A stretch of 64,000 nt of DNA. It comes from Sporomusa sp. KB1. GTDB taxonomy: Bacteria > Bacillota > Negativicutes > Sporomusales > Sporomusaceae. The DNA is taken from NCBI RefSeq assembly GCF_007830295.1, contig NZ_VLKC01000002.1:2203776-2267775 (forward strand), given 5' to 3'. Shown piece after piece: positions 51,168 through 59,792 of the stretch (position 1 is its first letter; each line of letters begins with the position of its first letter). The notes beneath the pieces were generated by a model that saw only the letters and a program-made list of their open reading frames with translations, did not search any database and had not been told where the DNA came from. The translations under genes and the position numbers were made by a program.

Positions 51168-52158
51168 TTTGACGTTACTCTACGTCGTAGTTTTTTTTGC
51201 CTTAGCATTTGATTATATCAATGGTTTTCATGATACGGCCAACGCTATTGCCACCTCAGTATCGACCCGGGCTTTGGAACCGCAATATGCTGTCATGTTG
51301 GCAGCTGTTCTCAACTTTGCCGGGGCGCTCTATAGTACTGGTGTAGCTAAAACTATCGGTGGCGATCTGGTGAAATCGGCCTCATTGGTTAACCAGCAGG
51401 TTATAATTTCGGCCCTGTTTGGGGCTATTGTCTGGAACTTGATTACTTGGTGGTTTGGTATTCCCAGCAGCTCCTCTCATGCGCTTGTAGGTGGCGTTCT
51501 GGGGGCGGTAACCGTAGGGGCAGGATTTGAAGCCATTAACGTCTTTGGTGTTGAAAAAATTGTACTGTCGCTAGTAGTGTCACCACTGCTTGCTATGGCC
51601 GGCGGTTATGTTATCATGATTGCCATGATGTGGATTTTCCGTAGGCACGAGCCGGGAAAACTAAATACCGGATTTAAAAAGATGCAGCTTTTATCTGCCA
51701 GTATGATGTCATTTTCGCATGGTTCGAATGATGCGCAAAAGGCTATGGGCATTATTACGTTGGCGCTTTTAAGTTCTGGACAGATACCGACATTGGAGGT
51801 TCCGTTGTGGGTGAAATTTTCCTGTGCGACAGCAATGGCTTGTGGTACGGCTGTTGGCGGCTGGAAAATCATTAAAACAATGGGGGGCAGGATATTTAAG
51901 CTTGAGCCGATTACCGGTTTTGCTGCTGACTTGAACTCATCACTTGTTATTTTTGCTGCTACTAATCTTCACCTGCCAGTAAGTACTACCCATGTGGTGT
52001 CTGGCTCAATTATGGGAGTAGGCTCATCTAAACGCTTGACGGCTGTACGGTGGGGTGTGGCGCAGCAAATGCTGTTTGCCTGGGTTTTAACCATTCCGTT
52101 CAGCGCGCTAACCAGTGGACTAATGTATAAATTTTTATCGCTATTCATGCATAGCTAA
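51160..52158 (+). CDS. PiT-family inorganic phosphate transporter
   Basis: 332 residues, about ten membrane segments. Family motifs: DYINGFHDTANAIATSVSTR at the N-terminus and SFSHGSNDAQKAMGII in the middle, plus VSTTHVVSGSIMG. It moves phosphate (with metal or proton/sodium). The PhoP-like box upstream suggests induction by phosphate starvation. Confidence 0.96.
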   Translation: MPDLTLLYVVVFFALAFDYINGFHDTANAIATSVSTRALEPQYAVMLAAVLNFAGALYSTGVAKTIGGDLVKSASLVNQQVIISALFGAIVWNLITWWFGIPSSSSHALVGGVLGAVTVGAGFEAINVFGVEKIVLSLVVSPLLAMAGGYVIMIAMMWIFRRHEPGKLNTGFKKMQLLSASMMSFSHGSNDAQKAMGIITLALLSSGQIPTLEVPLWVKFSCATAMACGTAVGGWKIIKTMGGRIFKLEPITGFAADLNSSLVIFAATNLHLPVSTTHVVSGSIMGVGSSKRLTAVRWGVAQQMLFAWVLTIPFSALTSGLMYKFLSLFMHS

Positions 52159-52177
52159 ACTTCAAATCATAAATTCC

Positions 52178-52210
52178 AAAGCAGCTCGGCGTAAGCGGGG
52201 CTGCTTTTTT
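52178..52210 (+). terminator. Terminator after the phosphate transporter
   Basis: AAAGCAGC pairs with GGCTGCTTT around a CG-rich loop, then T. It runs into the dispersed element. Confidence 0.88.
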
Positions 52211-52280
52211 CCCTACCAGCAAGGTTTTCTTTCTTAAAAGTAGGATAAGCCTTCATAGAAGGCATAACTTTCTTACAACT
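52205..52280. repeat. Copy C of the dispersed post-terminator element
   Basis: TTTTTTCCCTACCAGCAAGG, then TTTTCTTTCTTAAAAGTAGG and ATAAGCC match the element at 32722 closely (about 40 of 48 bases), followed by a CTTC...GAAGG hairpin. Both lie directly after a terminator T-run. Confidence 0.6.
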
Positions 52281-52308
52281 TGCCATTCAATTACCAACTC
52301 ATTATAAT
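52280..52308 (+). promoter_or_regulatory. Promoter of purL
   Basis: TTGCCA, 17 bases, TATAAT. Start of transcription near 52315 would leave a leader of about 115 bases. Confidence 0.75.
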
Positions 52309-52324
52309 GATAATAATATCCTGT

Positions 52325-52351
52325 CCAGATGGAAAGGATAACTTTCCCTGG
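52325..52351 (+). promoter_or_regulatory. Leader hairpin before purL
   Basis: CCAG-AT-GGAAAG, GATAA loop, CTTTCC-CTGG form a nested stem early in the transcript. It is not a purine riboswitch by sequence. Its role is unknown. Confidence 0.4.
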
Positions 52352-52431
52352 GTAGAACGACTAATGTAATATTCCAGGCTAAGAGTGGGTTTTCCTATAT
52401 TCTTTGCCTGTATTTTTAAGGAGGTATTGCC

Positions 52432-55400
52432 TTGGACACTGTTCGTCGTATATTTGTCGAGAAAAAACCAGGTTTTGCCGTTGAGGCTGAAGGAATATAT
52501 TCTGATTTAAAACACCATCTGGGGATATCTGGTTTGACGGAAGTGCGTGTTTTGCACCGGTATGATATTAGTGGGATAAGTGAAGCTGAATTCAACGCTT
52601 CCCTGCGGACTATTTTTTCTGAACCACCTGTGGACGGTGTTTATCTTGAGCAATTTGCTGTGCCTGCCGGGGCAAAAGTGTTTGCGATGGAATATTTGCC
52701 AGGCCAATATGACCAACGGGCGGATTGGGCGGCTCAGTCTGTCCAGATACTTTCTCAGAAAGAACGTCCGGAGATTCGTACAGCCAAGGTGCTGGTGTTA
52801 GGGGGGCAGCTTTCAGAAACAGACCTTACTAAAATCAAGGAATACTGTATTAACCCAGTTGAGGCCAGAGAAGCTTTATTGCAAAAACCGGCATCATTGG
52901 TGGTACCGGCTACTATGCCGGAGGATGTGGCTGTGCTAGATGGTTTTAACAACCTGCCTCAGGCGGCATTGACCCAGTTTTTACAGGAGCGGGGTCTGGC
53001 AATGAGTCTGGAGGATTTGGTTTTCTGTCAGGCTTATTTTCGTGATGTGGAAAAGCGTGATCCGACAATTACCGAAATAAAAGTCATTGATACCTATTGG
53101 TCAGATCATTGCCGTCATACCACCTTTCACACCAGGATTGGACAAGTTGAAATTGAGGCAGGCCATTATAGTCAGCCTATTACCAAGGCCTGGGAGGAAT
53201 ACCGCAAAGCCCGGAATTATGTTTATGGGGAAAAAGCGGCTGAACGTGATATCAATCTGATGGATATTGCCACAACTGCCATGAAAGAACTAAAAAAACA
53301 GGGGCACTTAACAGATCTGGATGAATCAGAAGAAATTAATGCCTGTAGTATTGTTGTGCAGGCAGATATTGATGGACAGGCAGAAGACTGGCTGGTTATG
53401 TTTAAAAATGAAACACATAATCACCCCACAGAGATCGAGCCCTTCGGGGGAGCGGCCACTTGTCTGGGGGGGTGTATTCGGGATCCTTTGTCAGGCCGCG
53501 CCTATGCCTACCAGGCGATGCGCGTTACCGGCAGCGCCGATCCGCGTGTGCCACTGGAATGCACGCTGCCAGGCAAGTTGTCACAGCGTAAGATTACTAC
53601 CAGTGCGGCGGCTGGCTATAGCTCCTACGGTAACCAAATTGGTTTGGCAACAGGTCAAGTGGCCGAAGTTTATCATGATGGATATGTTGCTAAACGTATG
53701 GAAATCGGTGCTGTTATGGCGGCTGTTCCCAAACACCAGGTTGTGCGTGAAGCGCCAGAGCCTGGCGATATCGTCCTATTAGTTGGCGGTCGTACCGGAC
53801 GCGACGGTTGTGGCGGTGCTACCGGCTCATCCAAAGCCCATACGGAAGAATCGCTGGAGACTTGCGGCGCGGAAGTCCAAAAGGGTAACCCGCCGACAGA
53901 ACGTAAAATCCAGCGGTTATTCCGTCATAGTGCGGTTAGCATGATGATTAAACGCTGCAATGATTTTGGTGCCGGTGGTGTGTCTGTGGCTATTGGGGAA
54001 CTTACCGATGGTCTGGAAATTAACTTGGATGCTGTCCCCAAAAAATATGAAGGGCTTGACGGGACAGAACTTGCTATCTCGGAGTCGCAGGAGCGGATGG
54101 CGGTAGTGGTTGCCGCTGACAATGCGCAAAAATTTATTGAATATGCGGATGCCGAGAATCTGGAGGCTACTCTGGTTGCTAAGGTATCTGATGATAATCG
54201 CCTGACTATGTTGTGGCGCGGTAAGGCAATTGTCAGCCTTAGCCGTGATTTCTTAAACACCAATGGGGCCAAGCAGCATACAAACGTACAGGTGACTGCG
54301 CCAGTTAGTAATAGTTATTTTGCAGGTACATCTATCGGGGGTGAGGTAACTGCGCAAAATATCAAAGACGTGTGGCTGAAGACTTTGCAAAATATCAATG
54401 TTGGTAGTCAAAAGGGTCTGGCAGAGCGCTTTGACAGCAGCATTGGCGCAGGCACTGTCTTGATGCCGTTTGGCGGCAAACACCAGGCTACCCCTGCCGA
54501 AGGCATGGTGGCTAAATTGCCAGTGGTATCAGGCAATACTACTACTGGCACAATCATGACCTATGGTTTTAATCCCAATCTTTCAAGCTGGAGTCCGTTT
54601 CATGGTGCTGTCTATGCTATTGTGGAGGCTGTAGCCAAGGTGGCAGCCTTAGGTGGTAATTTCCGGACCGTGCGGCTGACCTTGCAGGAGTATTTTGAAA
54701 AACTGGGACAAGACAACGTCAAATGGGGCAAGCCATTTAGTGCCTTGTTAGGCGCTTTCTACGCTCAGCAGCAGCTGGGTATTCCGGCAATTGGCGGTAA
54801 GGACAGTATGTCAGGCTCTTTTAATGAGCTTACTGTGCCGCCGACGCTGGTAGCGTTTGCGGTAACACCCGTTAATGTTAGGCAAGTAATCTCGCAGGAA
54901 TTTAAGCAAGCTGGCAGCCAAGTGGCCGTTATCCGCCTCAGGCGGGACAAAGAGGATTTACCTGATTTTACTGCTTTAGCAGCTACCTACGACAAAGTGA
55001 GGGAGCTTGCCCAAACTGGTAAAATAAGTTCAGCTTATACGATTAAAGCAGGCGGTATTGCTGAGGCCGTCAGCAAAATGGCCTTTGGTAATCGCATTGG
55101 GATTGAGTTTGCGAAACAAGTAGCTGTCCAGGATCTGTTTACTCCAGACTATGGCTCGCTGGTTCTTGAACTATCTGCCGGACTAGATCTTACCCAGGCG
55201 TTTGGCAATATAGAATATCAGTTACTTGGTCAGACAACGCCAAATCCGGTTATTTGCATTAATGAAGTTACGATAACTTTGGAGGAAGCGTTTGCCGCCT
55301 GGGAACAGCCATTGGAGAAGGTATTTCCTACTCGCCCGGAGCTTATTAGCGGCCGACCGCAAAGCTTCGCTGCTTATACGGAAAGAAATAAGCGGCGGCC

Positions 55401-56214
55401 AAGGGCAGCTATCGCTAAGCCACGAGTACTTATTCCAGTATTTCCCGGAACCAATTGTGAATATGATACCATCAAGGTTTTTGAGCAGGCTGGAGCCATT
55501 GCCGAATCACTGGTTATTCGTAACCTTTCTGGCACTCATATTGAAGAATCGATTACGGCACTTGCCAGAGGCATTGCTGGTGCTCAGATTATCATGTTGC
55601 CTGGCGGTTTCAGCGCTGGCGACGAGCCTGATGGTTCAGGTAAATTTATCGCCACTATGTTTCGCAATCCCCGGGTAAAGGAAGCGGTTACTGAACTGCT
55701 GCAACGACGGGACGGCCTGATGCTTGGCATCTGCAACGGTTTCCAGGCACTTATTAAATTAGGGTTGGTTCCCTATGGCGAAATTCAGGACTTAACTGAG
55801 CATAGTCCGACGCTGACGTTTAATAAAATTGGTCGTCATATTTCCTGTATGGTCAATACTAAGGTAGTATCTACCTTGTCACCATGGCTGAGTAATGTTG
55901 AGGCTGGTGAGGTATTTGCCATTCCTGCCTCGCATGGTGAGGGACGTTTTTATGCCACTGCTGAGGAAATTGCACAATTGGCAGCTAATGGCCAAATCGC
56001 GACTCAGTATGTTGATTTTGATGGTCTTGCTACCTATGACGCTAGTTTTAATCCCAATGGGTCCTTTCACGCTATTGAGTCTATCACCAGCCCAGATGGG
56101 CGGATACTTGGGAAAATGGCTCATTCTGAGCGTATTGGCAACCATGTTGCCATCAATATTCCGGGCAGCAAAGATCAGCGTCTGTTTAGTGCCGGTGTCA
56201 ATTATTTTAAATAG
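52432..56214 (+). CDS. purL: Phosphoribosylformylglycinamidine synthase, single-chain
   Basis: 1260 residues from TTG 52432 behind TTAAGGAGG. It combines N-terminal, two synthase (AIRS-like) and glutaminase domains as in E. coli PurL, unlike the three-part purSQL of Bacillus. Synthase residues DTYWSDHCRHTTFHT and KNETHNHPTEIEPFGGAAT are present. The class I glutaminase has Cys1101 in LGICNGFQ and the His-Glu pair in the ASHGEGRF region. It makes FGAM in purine synthesis. No other pur gene is adjacent. Confidence 0.97.
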   Translation: MDTVRRIFVEKKPGFAVEAEGIYSDLKHHLGISGLTEVRVLHRYDISGISEAEFNASLRTIFSEPPVDGVYLEQFAVPAGAKVFAMEYLPGQYDQRADWAAQSVQILSQKERPEIRTAKVLVLGGQLSETDLTKIKEYCINPVEAREALLQKPASLVVPATMPEDVAVLDGFNNLPQAALTQFLQERGLAMSLEDLVFCQAYFRDVEKRDPTITEIKVIDTYWSDHCRHTTFHTRIGQVEIEAGHYSQPITKAWEEYRKARNYVYGEKAAERDINLMDIATTAMKELKKQGHLTDLDESEEINACSIVVQADIDGQAEDWLVMFKNETHNHPTEIEPFGGAATCLGGCIRDPLSGRAYAYQAMRVTGSADPRVPLECTLPGKLSQRKITTSAAAGYSSYGNQIGLATGQVAEVYHDGYVAKRMEIGAVMAAVPKHQVVREAPEPGDIVLLVGGRTGRDGCGGATGSSKAHTEESLETCGAEVQKGNPPTERKIQRLFRHSAVSMMIKRCNDFGAGGVSVAIGELTDGLEINLDAVPKKYEGLDGTELAISESQERMAVVVAADNAQKFIEYADAENLEATLVAKVSDDNRLTMLWRGKAIVSLSRDFLNTNGAKQHTNVQVTAPVSNSYFAGTSIGGEVTAQNIKDVWLKTLQNINVGSQKGLAERFDSSIGAGTVLMPFGGKHQATPAEGMVAKLPVVSGNTTTGTIMTYGFNPNLSSWSPFHGAVYAIVEAVAKVAALGGNFRTVRLTLQEYFEKLGQDNVKWGKPFSALLGAFYAQQQLGIPAIGGKDSMSGSFNELTVPPTLVAFAVTPVNVRQVISQEFKQAGSQVAVIRLRRDKEDLPDFTALAATYDKVRELAQTGKISSAYTIKAGGIAEAVSKMAFGNRIGIEFAKQVAVQDLFTPDYGSLVLELSAGLDLTQAFGNIEYQLLGQTTPNPVICINEVTITLEEAFAAWEQPLEKVFPTRPELISGRPQSFAAYTERNKRRPRAAIAKPRVLIPVFPGTNCEYDTIKVFEQAGAIAESLVIRNLSGTHIEESITALARGIAGAQIIMLPGGFSAGDEPDGSGKFIATMFRNPRVKEAVTELLQRRDGLMLGICNGFQALIKLGLVPYGEIQDLTEHSPTLTFNKIGRHISCMVNTKVVSTLSPWLSNVEAGEVFAIPASHGEGRFYATAEEIAQLAANGQIATQYVDFDGLATYDASFNPNGSFHAIESITSPDGRILGKMAHSERIGNHVAINIPGSKDQRLFSAGVNYFK

Positions 56215-56233
56215 CAGCAGGGGGGAAACCTAT

Positions 56234-56602
56234 ATGTATAATGTCGCTCATATCGGGATAGTAGTTAAAGACATGGACAAATCCCTGGAATTCTATACCA
56301 CTGTTTTAGGATGTGCGTTAGAGGAGAGTTACCAGGATGAGCGTGTTCACCTGGCATTTGTCAAAGCAGGTCAGCAAACAATTGAGCTTATTCAACATCA
56401 GGAAGATAGTGTAAAGGTACGTGGTGCGGGTATCGTTGATCATATTGCCTTTGCGGTAACTGATATTGCTGCCGAAATGGACAAGCTCCGGCAGCATAAT
56501 GTGACGTTATTATTTGATCAGCCCAAGATGGTAAGCGGCAAAAAGATTCTATTTTTTGCCGGGCCTGATGATGAACGATTGGAATTTGTGCAAAATCTGT
56601 AG
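56234..56602 (+). CDS. VOC-family protein (glyoxalase/methylmalonyl-CoA epimerase-like)
   Basis: 122 residues from the ATG at 56234 behind GGGGGG; a longer open frame running into purL is not coding. Two beta-alpha-beta-beta-beta repeats carry the four metal ligands expected of VOC enzymes: His in AHIGIV, Glu in TIELIQ, His in VDHIAF and Glu in RLEFVQ. It could be lactoylglutathione-lyase-like or an epimerase; sequence alone does not decide. Position right after purL may be chance. Confidence 0.88.
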   Translation: MYNVAHIGIVVKDMDKSLEFYTTVLGCALEESYQDERVHLAFVKAGQQTIELIQHQEDSVKVRGAGIVDHIAFAVTDIAAEMDKLRQHNVTLLFDQPKMVSGKKILFFAGPDDERLEFVQNL

Positions 56603-56607
56603 GAACT

Positions 56608-56835
56608 TGTTTCAGCATAGCTGAAACATCGGTTTGTTCAGGTGAGGCTACCCCACCTGAACAAACGCCGCCTGCAGAGGAGGGAGTCTTAACTCGCCGC
56701 AAAAGATAAAAAGGAACGGTTCTTGCTTGTGCTGGTTTATGAATCCAGCAGACAAGAACCGTTCTTCACCGTCCCAACAGAAAGTACAGCTTCTGTTGGG
56801 ACCGGATACAGGCAACAGCGACTTTTGCTGTCGCC
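56608..56835. repeat. Array of five hairpins downstream of the VOC gene
   Basis: Stems: GTTTCAGC/GCTGAAAC (56609-56627), GTTTGTTCAGGTG/CACCTGAACAAAC (56632-56666), GAACGGTTCTTG/CAAGAACCGTTC with an inner TGCTGG/CCAGCA (56714-56764), GTCCCAACAGAA/TTCTGTTGGGAC (56771-56802) and GGCAACAGC/GCTGTCGCC (56811-56835). None has a clear T-run. Confidence 0.7.
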
Positions 56836-56870
56836 GAAAGCTTGGTGCAAATAGGTTTTTTTATTCACCG

Positions 56871-57092
56871 TTAGGCCGGGCCGATGCCAGGGGGATGTTT
56901 GGGCGCGTTTTCAGCAATTGGACATTTTTCTAAACCGCATTCATCGCTATAATCGCAGTCAATCTCTTCGATCTGGTAATGCGGTGCAGCTTGGTTTGGG
57001 ATATAGTTTTCACAGTAAATGGCAATAATGCTGTGGCGTTTTTTTAGATGAGGACAATCACCAGATAAAAGAGTGGGTGCGCGTTTGCTCAT
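56871..57092 (-). CDS. Small cysteine-containing protein
   Basis: 73 residues from the ATG at 57092 behind GGAGGTGAT. Five Cys in the patterns GDCPHL, YCEN, DCDYSDEC and EKCP suggest metal or iron-sulfur binding. No signal peptide. It diverges from the next gene and faces the hairpin array. No family recognised; the good ribosome site and composition support it being real. Confidence 0.6.
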   Translation of the reverse strand: MSKRAPTLLSGDCPHLKKRHSIIAIYCENYIPNQAAPHYQIEEIDCDYSDECGLEKCPIAENAPKHPPGIGPA

Positions 57093-57164
57093 TCTATCAC
57101 CTCCGTCTTTTGTTGCGTCTTGCTTGTAACTAGCATATAATAGAAAGTATTAATTAAAAATAAT

Positions 57165-58109
57165 ATGCAAATATTTCTGCTTAAATTAGCAGTATTGAAC
57201 ATATTGGGGGGTCTTAGTATCAACTTCCAGAATATTACGTTGGGGCAAAAAGCTTTGTTTGATAAGTGTTTTAGTCAGCGCCGTTACGAAAATGCTCATT
57301 ATAATTTCACTAATTTATATATGTGGCGCAATTTGTATTCCATTAAATGGGCGGAAGTAGATGGCTGCTTGGTTATTAAGGCTGGTCGCGGTGAGAAACA
57401 GTTTATGCTGCAGCCGTTTGGTCCTGATGCAGGGATAGAGAGAATCCTAACGGAGATGGCAAATTATTGTACAGAGAATAACCAGGTTTTTAGACTATCG
57501 GGGATAGAAAAATTTATGGTAGACATCCTCGAAAAATGGCGACCAGGGAAGTTTGCTATTACCGCTGACCGGGACAATTACGATTATGTTTATAATAGCA
57601 GGGATTTGATTGAATTAAAAGGCCGTAAATATCATAGTAAGAAAAATCATGTTAATAGTTTTCTCCGCAATTACAGTAACTATCAGTATATAGCGTTGAC
57701 GTCCGAGTGGGTGCCGCGCTGTGTTGAAACCCAAATAGAGTGGTGTAGAAAAAAAGGCTGTGATGATGATGCGATGCTAAAAGGAGAGCGGGATGCGATT
57801 ATTGAAGTGCTTACCCATTGGAACGAGCTTAAGTTGACTGGCGGTTTAATTTATATTAATGAAAAAGTGGAGGCTTTTAGCTTTGGTGAGCAACTAAACA
57901 GTGATACTGCAGTTATCCACGTCGAAAAAGCCAATCCGGATATTCGTGGTGTTTATCCGGTGATTAATCAACAATTTTGTGCCAATGCCTGGCGAAAACT
58001 GACATATATCAATCGGGAGGAGGATATGGGATTAGAGGGGTTGCGCAAAGCCAAGGAATCGTATTGTCCGGTGAAAATGGTAGAAAAATTTATTGCTATC
58101 CTAAAATAG
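57165..58109 (+). CDS. DUF2156 (LPG_synthase_C-like) protein
   Basis: 314 residues from the only canonical start, ATG 57165, which has no ribosome site. The family N-terminus (INFQNITLGQKALFDK) begins at residue 19, exactly seven bases after GGGGGG at 57206-57211, where the codon is ATC (57219). The real start may be that codon. The C-terminal GNAT-like fold (GGLIYINEKVEAFSFG, NREEDMGLEGLRKAK) matches DUF2156, related to the transferase part of MprF-type aminoacyl lipid synthases, without the membrane part. The substrate is unknown. Confidence 0.85.
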   Translation: MQIFLLKLAVLNILGGLSINFQNITLGQKALFDKCFSQRRYENAHYNFTNLYMWRNLYSIKWAEVDGCLVIKAGRGEKQFMLQPFGPDAGIERILTEMANYCTENNQVFRLSGIEKFMVDILEKWRPGKFAITADRDNYDYVYNSRDLIELKGRKYHSKKNHVNSFLRNYSNYQYIALTSEWVPRCVETQIEWCRKKGCDDDAMLKGERDAIIEVLTHWNELKLTGGLIYINEKVEAFSFGEQLNSDTAVIHVEKANPDIRGVYPVINQQFCANAWRKLTYINREEDMGLEGLRKAKESYCPVKMVEKFIAILK

Positions 58110-58138
58110 TAACCCCGCTAGCGGGTAAACTATTGTTA

Positions 58139-58167
58139 GAGACCTGTGGCTGTAGGCTGCAGGTCTA
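58139..58167 (+). terminator. Terminator after the DUF2156 gene
   Basis: AGACCTG and CAGGTCT arms with TGGCTGTAGGCTG between, then AAAAATTTT. Another small hairpin, ACCCCGC/GCGGGT, lies just upstream. Confidence 0.6.
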
Positions 58168-58323
58168 AAAATTTTGGTAAACCGCTATACTTTTAGCTTG
58201 GTTGTGGTATAATCGTTAAAGGATTTTTCGTTGCTCTTATTGGCGCAGACAGGTGTTTTATTTAAAACAATATGGTGCTTTTGGATATAGTCAATCATTT
58301 CAGTGAGGAGAAGGACGGTCAAG

Positions 58324-59169
58324 ATGGAAATTAAAGCAATTAAAAAACTAAAACTGTATGGTTTTAATAATCTTACTAAGACACTCAGCTTTAATATGTA
58401 TGATATCTGTTATGCGAAGACGCCGCAGCATCGTCATTCTTATATTGAGTATATTGATGAGGAATATAGTGCTGAACGGTTGACCAATATTCTAACAGAA
58501 GTGGCCAATATAATTGGAGCTAATATCTTAAATATTGCCAAGCAGGATTATGATCCCCAGGGCGCCAGTGTTACCATGCTGATTTCAGAAGAGCCGGTTA
58601 ATCAACCGGGAGAGCCCGTAACCAGCGAGGAGTGCGGGGAATGTGAGCTTAACAGTGAGCCTAAGTCAGAGGCTGTTGTCTGCCACCTGGATAAAAGCCA
58701 CATTACTGTCCACACCTATCCTGAAAGCCATCCGGATGAAGGCATCAGCACCTTCCGGGCAGATATTGATGTATCGACTTGCGGTCATATTTCGCCGCTC
58801 AAGGCCTTGAACTTTCTGATTAATACTTTCCAGCCTGATATTACGGCCATTGATTACCGGGTGCGAGGTTTTACCCGCGATGTGAATGGCAAAAAGTATT
58901 TTATTGATCATAAAATAAATTCTATCCAAAACTATATTTCCAGCGAGAATCGGGACATATACCAAATGATTGATGTTAATGTCTATCAAGAAAATATTTT
59001 CCATACTAAAATGTTGTTAAAAGAATTTGATTTGGATAACTATTTATTTGGAACCGCCAAAAAGGAACTCATGGCTGGCGAGAAGAAAAAAATTAAACAG
59101 CGCCTCAAAAAAGAGATGGCTGAGATTTTTTATGGGAAAAATATTCCCAAAGTCAATTTGAAATTATGA
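58324..59169 (+). CDS. speD: S-adenosylmethionine decarboxylase proenzyme
   Basis: 281 residues from the ATG at 58324 behind GAGGAGAAGG. It is the long E. coli-type SpeD. The self-cleavage site is [13 protein letters not shown], with Ser125 becoming the pyruvoyl group. [13 protein letters not shown] and [10 protein letters not shown] are conserved. It decarboxylates AdoMet for spermidine or related polyamine synthesis. No spermidine synthase gene is next to it. Confidence 0.96.
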   Translation: MEIKAIKKLKLYGFNNLTKTLSFNMYDICYAKTPQHRHSYIEYIDEEYSAERLTNILTEVANIIGANILNIAKQDYDPQGASVTMLISEEPVNQPGEPVTSEECGECELNSEPKSEAVVCHLDKSHITVHTYPESHPDEGISTFRADIDVSTCGHISPLKALNFLINTFQPDITAIDYRVRGFTRDVNGKKYFIDHKINSIQNYISSENRDIYQMIDVNVYQENIFHTKMLLKEFDLDNYLFGTAKKELMAGEKKKIKQRLKKEMAEIFYGKNIPKVNLKL

Positions 59170-59177
59170 GTACATTA

Positions 59178-59206
59178 AAATCCCCCAATTGGGGGATTTT
59201 ATTTTT
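59178..59206 (+). promoter_or_regulatory. Hairpin overlapping the cytochrome gene ribosome site
   Basis: ATCCCCCAATTGGGGGAT followed by TTTTATTTTT and the ATG at 59207. It looks like the speD terminator, but its 3' arm also provides the G-rich sequence before the next start. Confidence 0.7.
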
Positions 59207-59788
59207 ATGAAACTATTATTACATCCTTTGCCTGTGCGTATTTTTCACTGGATTATGGCTCTTACCATTAGCTATCTTGTTGCAACAGGATTGTATCTGC
59301 ATGACCCCTGGGGGACGCTATCTTATGGTGTAATGCGCAAAACACATACTATTGCCGGTATTATACTTGTTTTAAATTTATGGGGGCAGATTTACTACTA
59401 TCTTGTTACCGGCAAATATACCGAGATACTGTTTACGCCGCATGATTTTCCCAACCTGCGCAGCTTCTTTCGATACGCGTTGTTTATCACTGAGCATCAC
59501 CCGAATTATGGGCGCTATAACCCGGGGCAAAAGGTGCTGTTTACTTGCTGGGGACTTGCTGCCCTGCTAGCGGGAGCGGCTGCATTACCGTACTTCTTTC
59601 CTGAGTATGCTGATTGGCTCAGTCGGCCGCTTGGCGGTCTTGGAGGGATTCGGATTATTTTTTACGGCATTGCCATGTTTTTTCTGGCAACCATTCCGCT
59701 GCATTTGTATTTGGCGTTGACCGAAGAACCTGCCAAGCTGCAGGCGATGTTCTCGGGTTATATAAACAAAGAGCCTAAAGGGAAGTAA
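59207..59788 (+). CDS. Cytochrome b561-like membrane protein
   Basis: 193 residues with about four membrane segments. His residues suited to bind heme are seen in PVRIFHW, RKTHTIAG and PLHLYL, as in Ni/Fe-hydrogenase-type b subunits. It could pass electrons between quinones and a membrane redox partner. Start behind the hairpin at 59178. Ends four bases from the convergent Mur ligase gene. Confidence 0.85.
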   Translation: MKLLLHPLPVRIFHWIMALTISYLVATGLYLHDPWGTLSYGVMRKTHTIAGIILVLNLWGQIYYYLVTGKYTEILFTPHDFPNLRSFFRYALFITEHHPNYGRYNPGQKVLFTCWGLAALLAGAAALPYFFPEYADWLSRPLGGLGGIRIIFYGIAMFFLATIPLHLYLALTEEPAKLQAMFSGYINKEPKGK

Positions 59789-59792
59789 TACT

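Noticed and set aside
52310-52431. A purine riboswitch before purL
   Set aside because: The conserved purine aptamer sequences are absent; only a simple nested hairpin is seen.
55895-56233. An N-terminal extension of the VOC protein into purL
   Set aside because: It lies in another frame of purL; the VOC domain starts at ATG 56234 with a G-rich ribosome site.
56727-56933. A 68-codon open frame on the plus strand
   Set aside because: It runs through two hairpins and the opposite-strand small Cys gene, and has no ribosome site.
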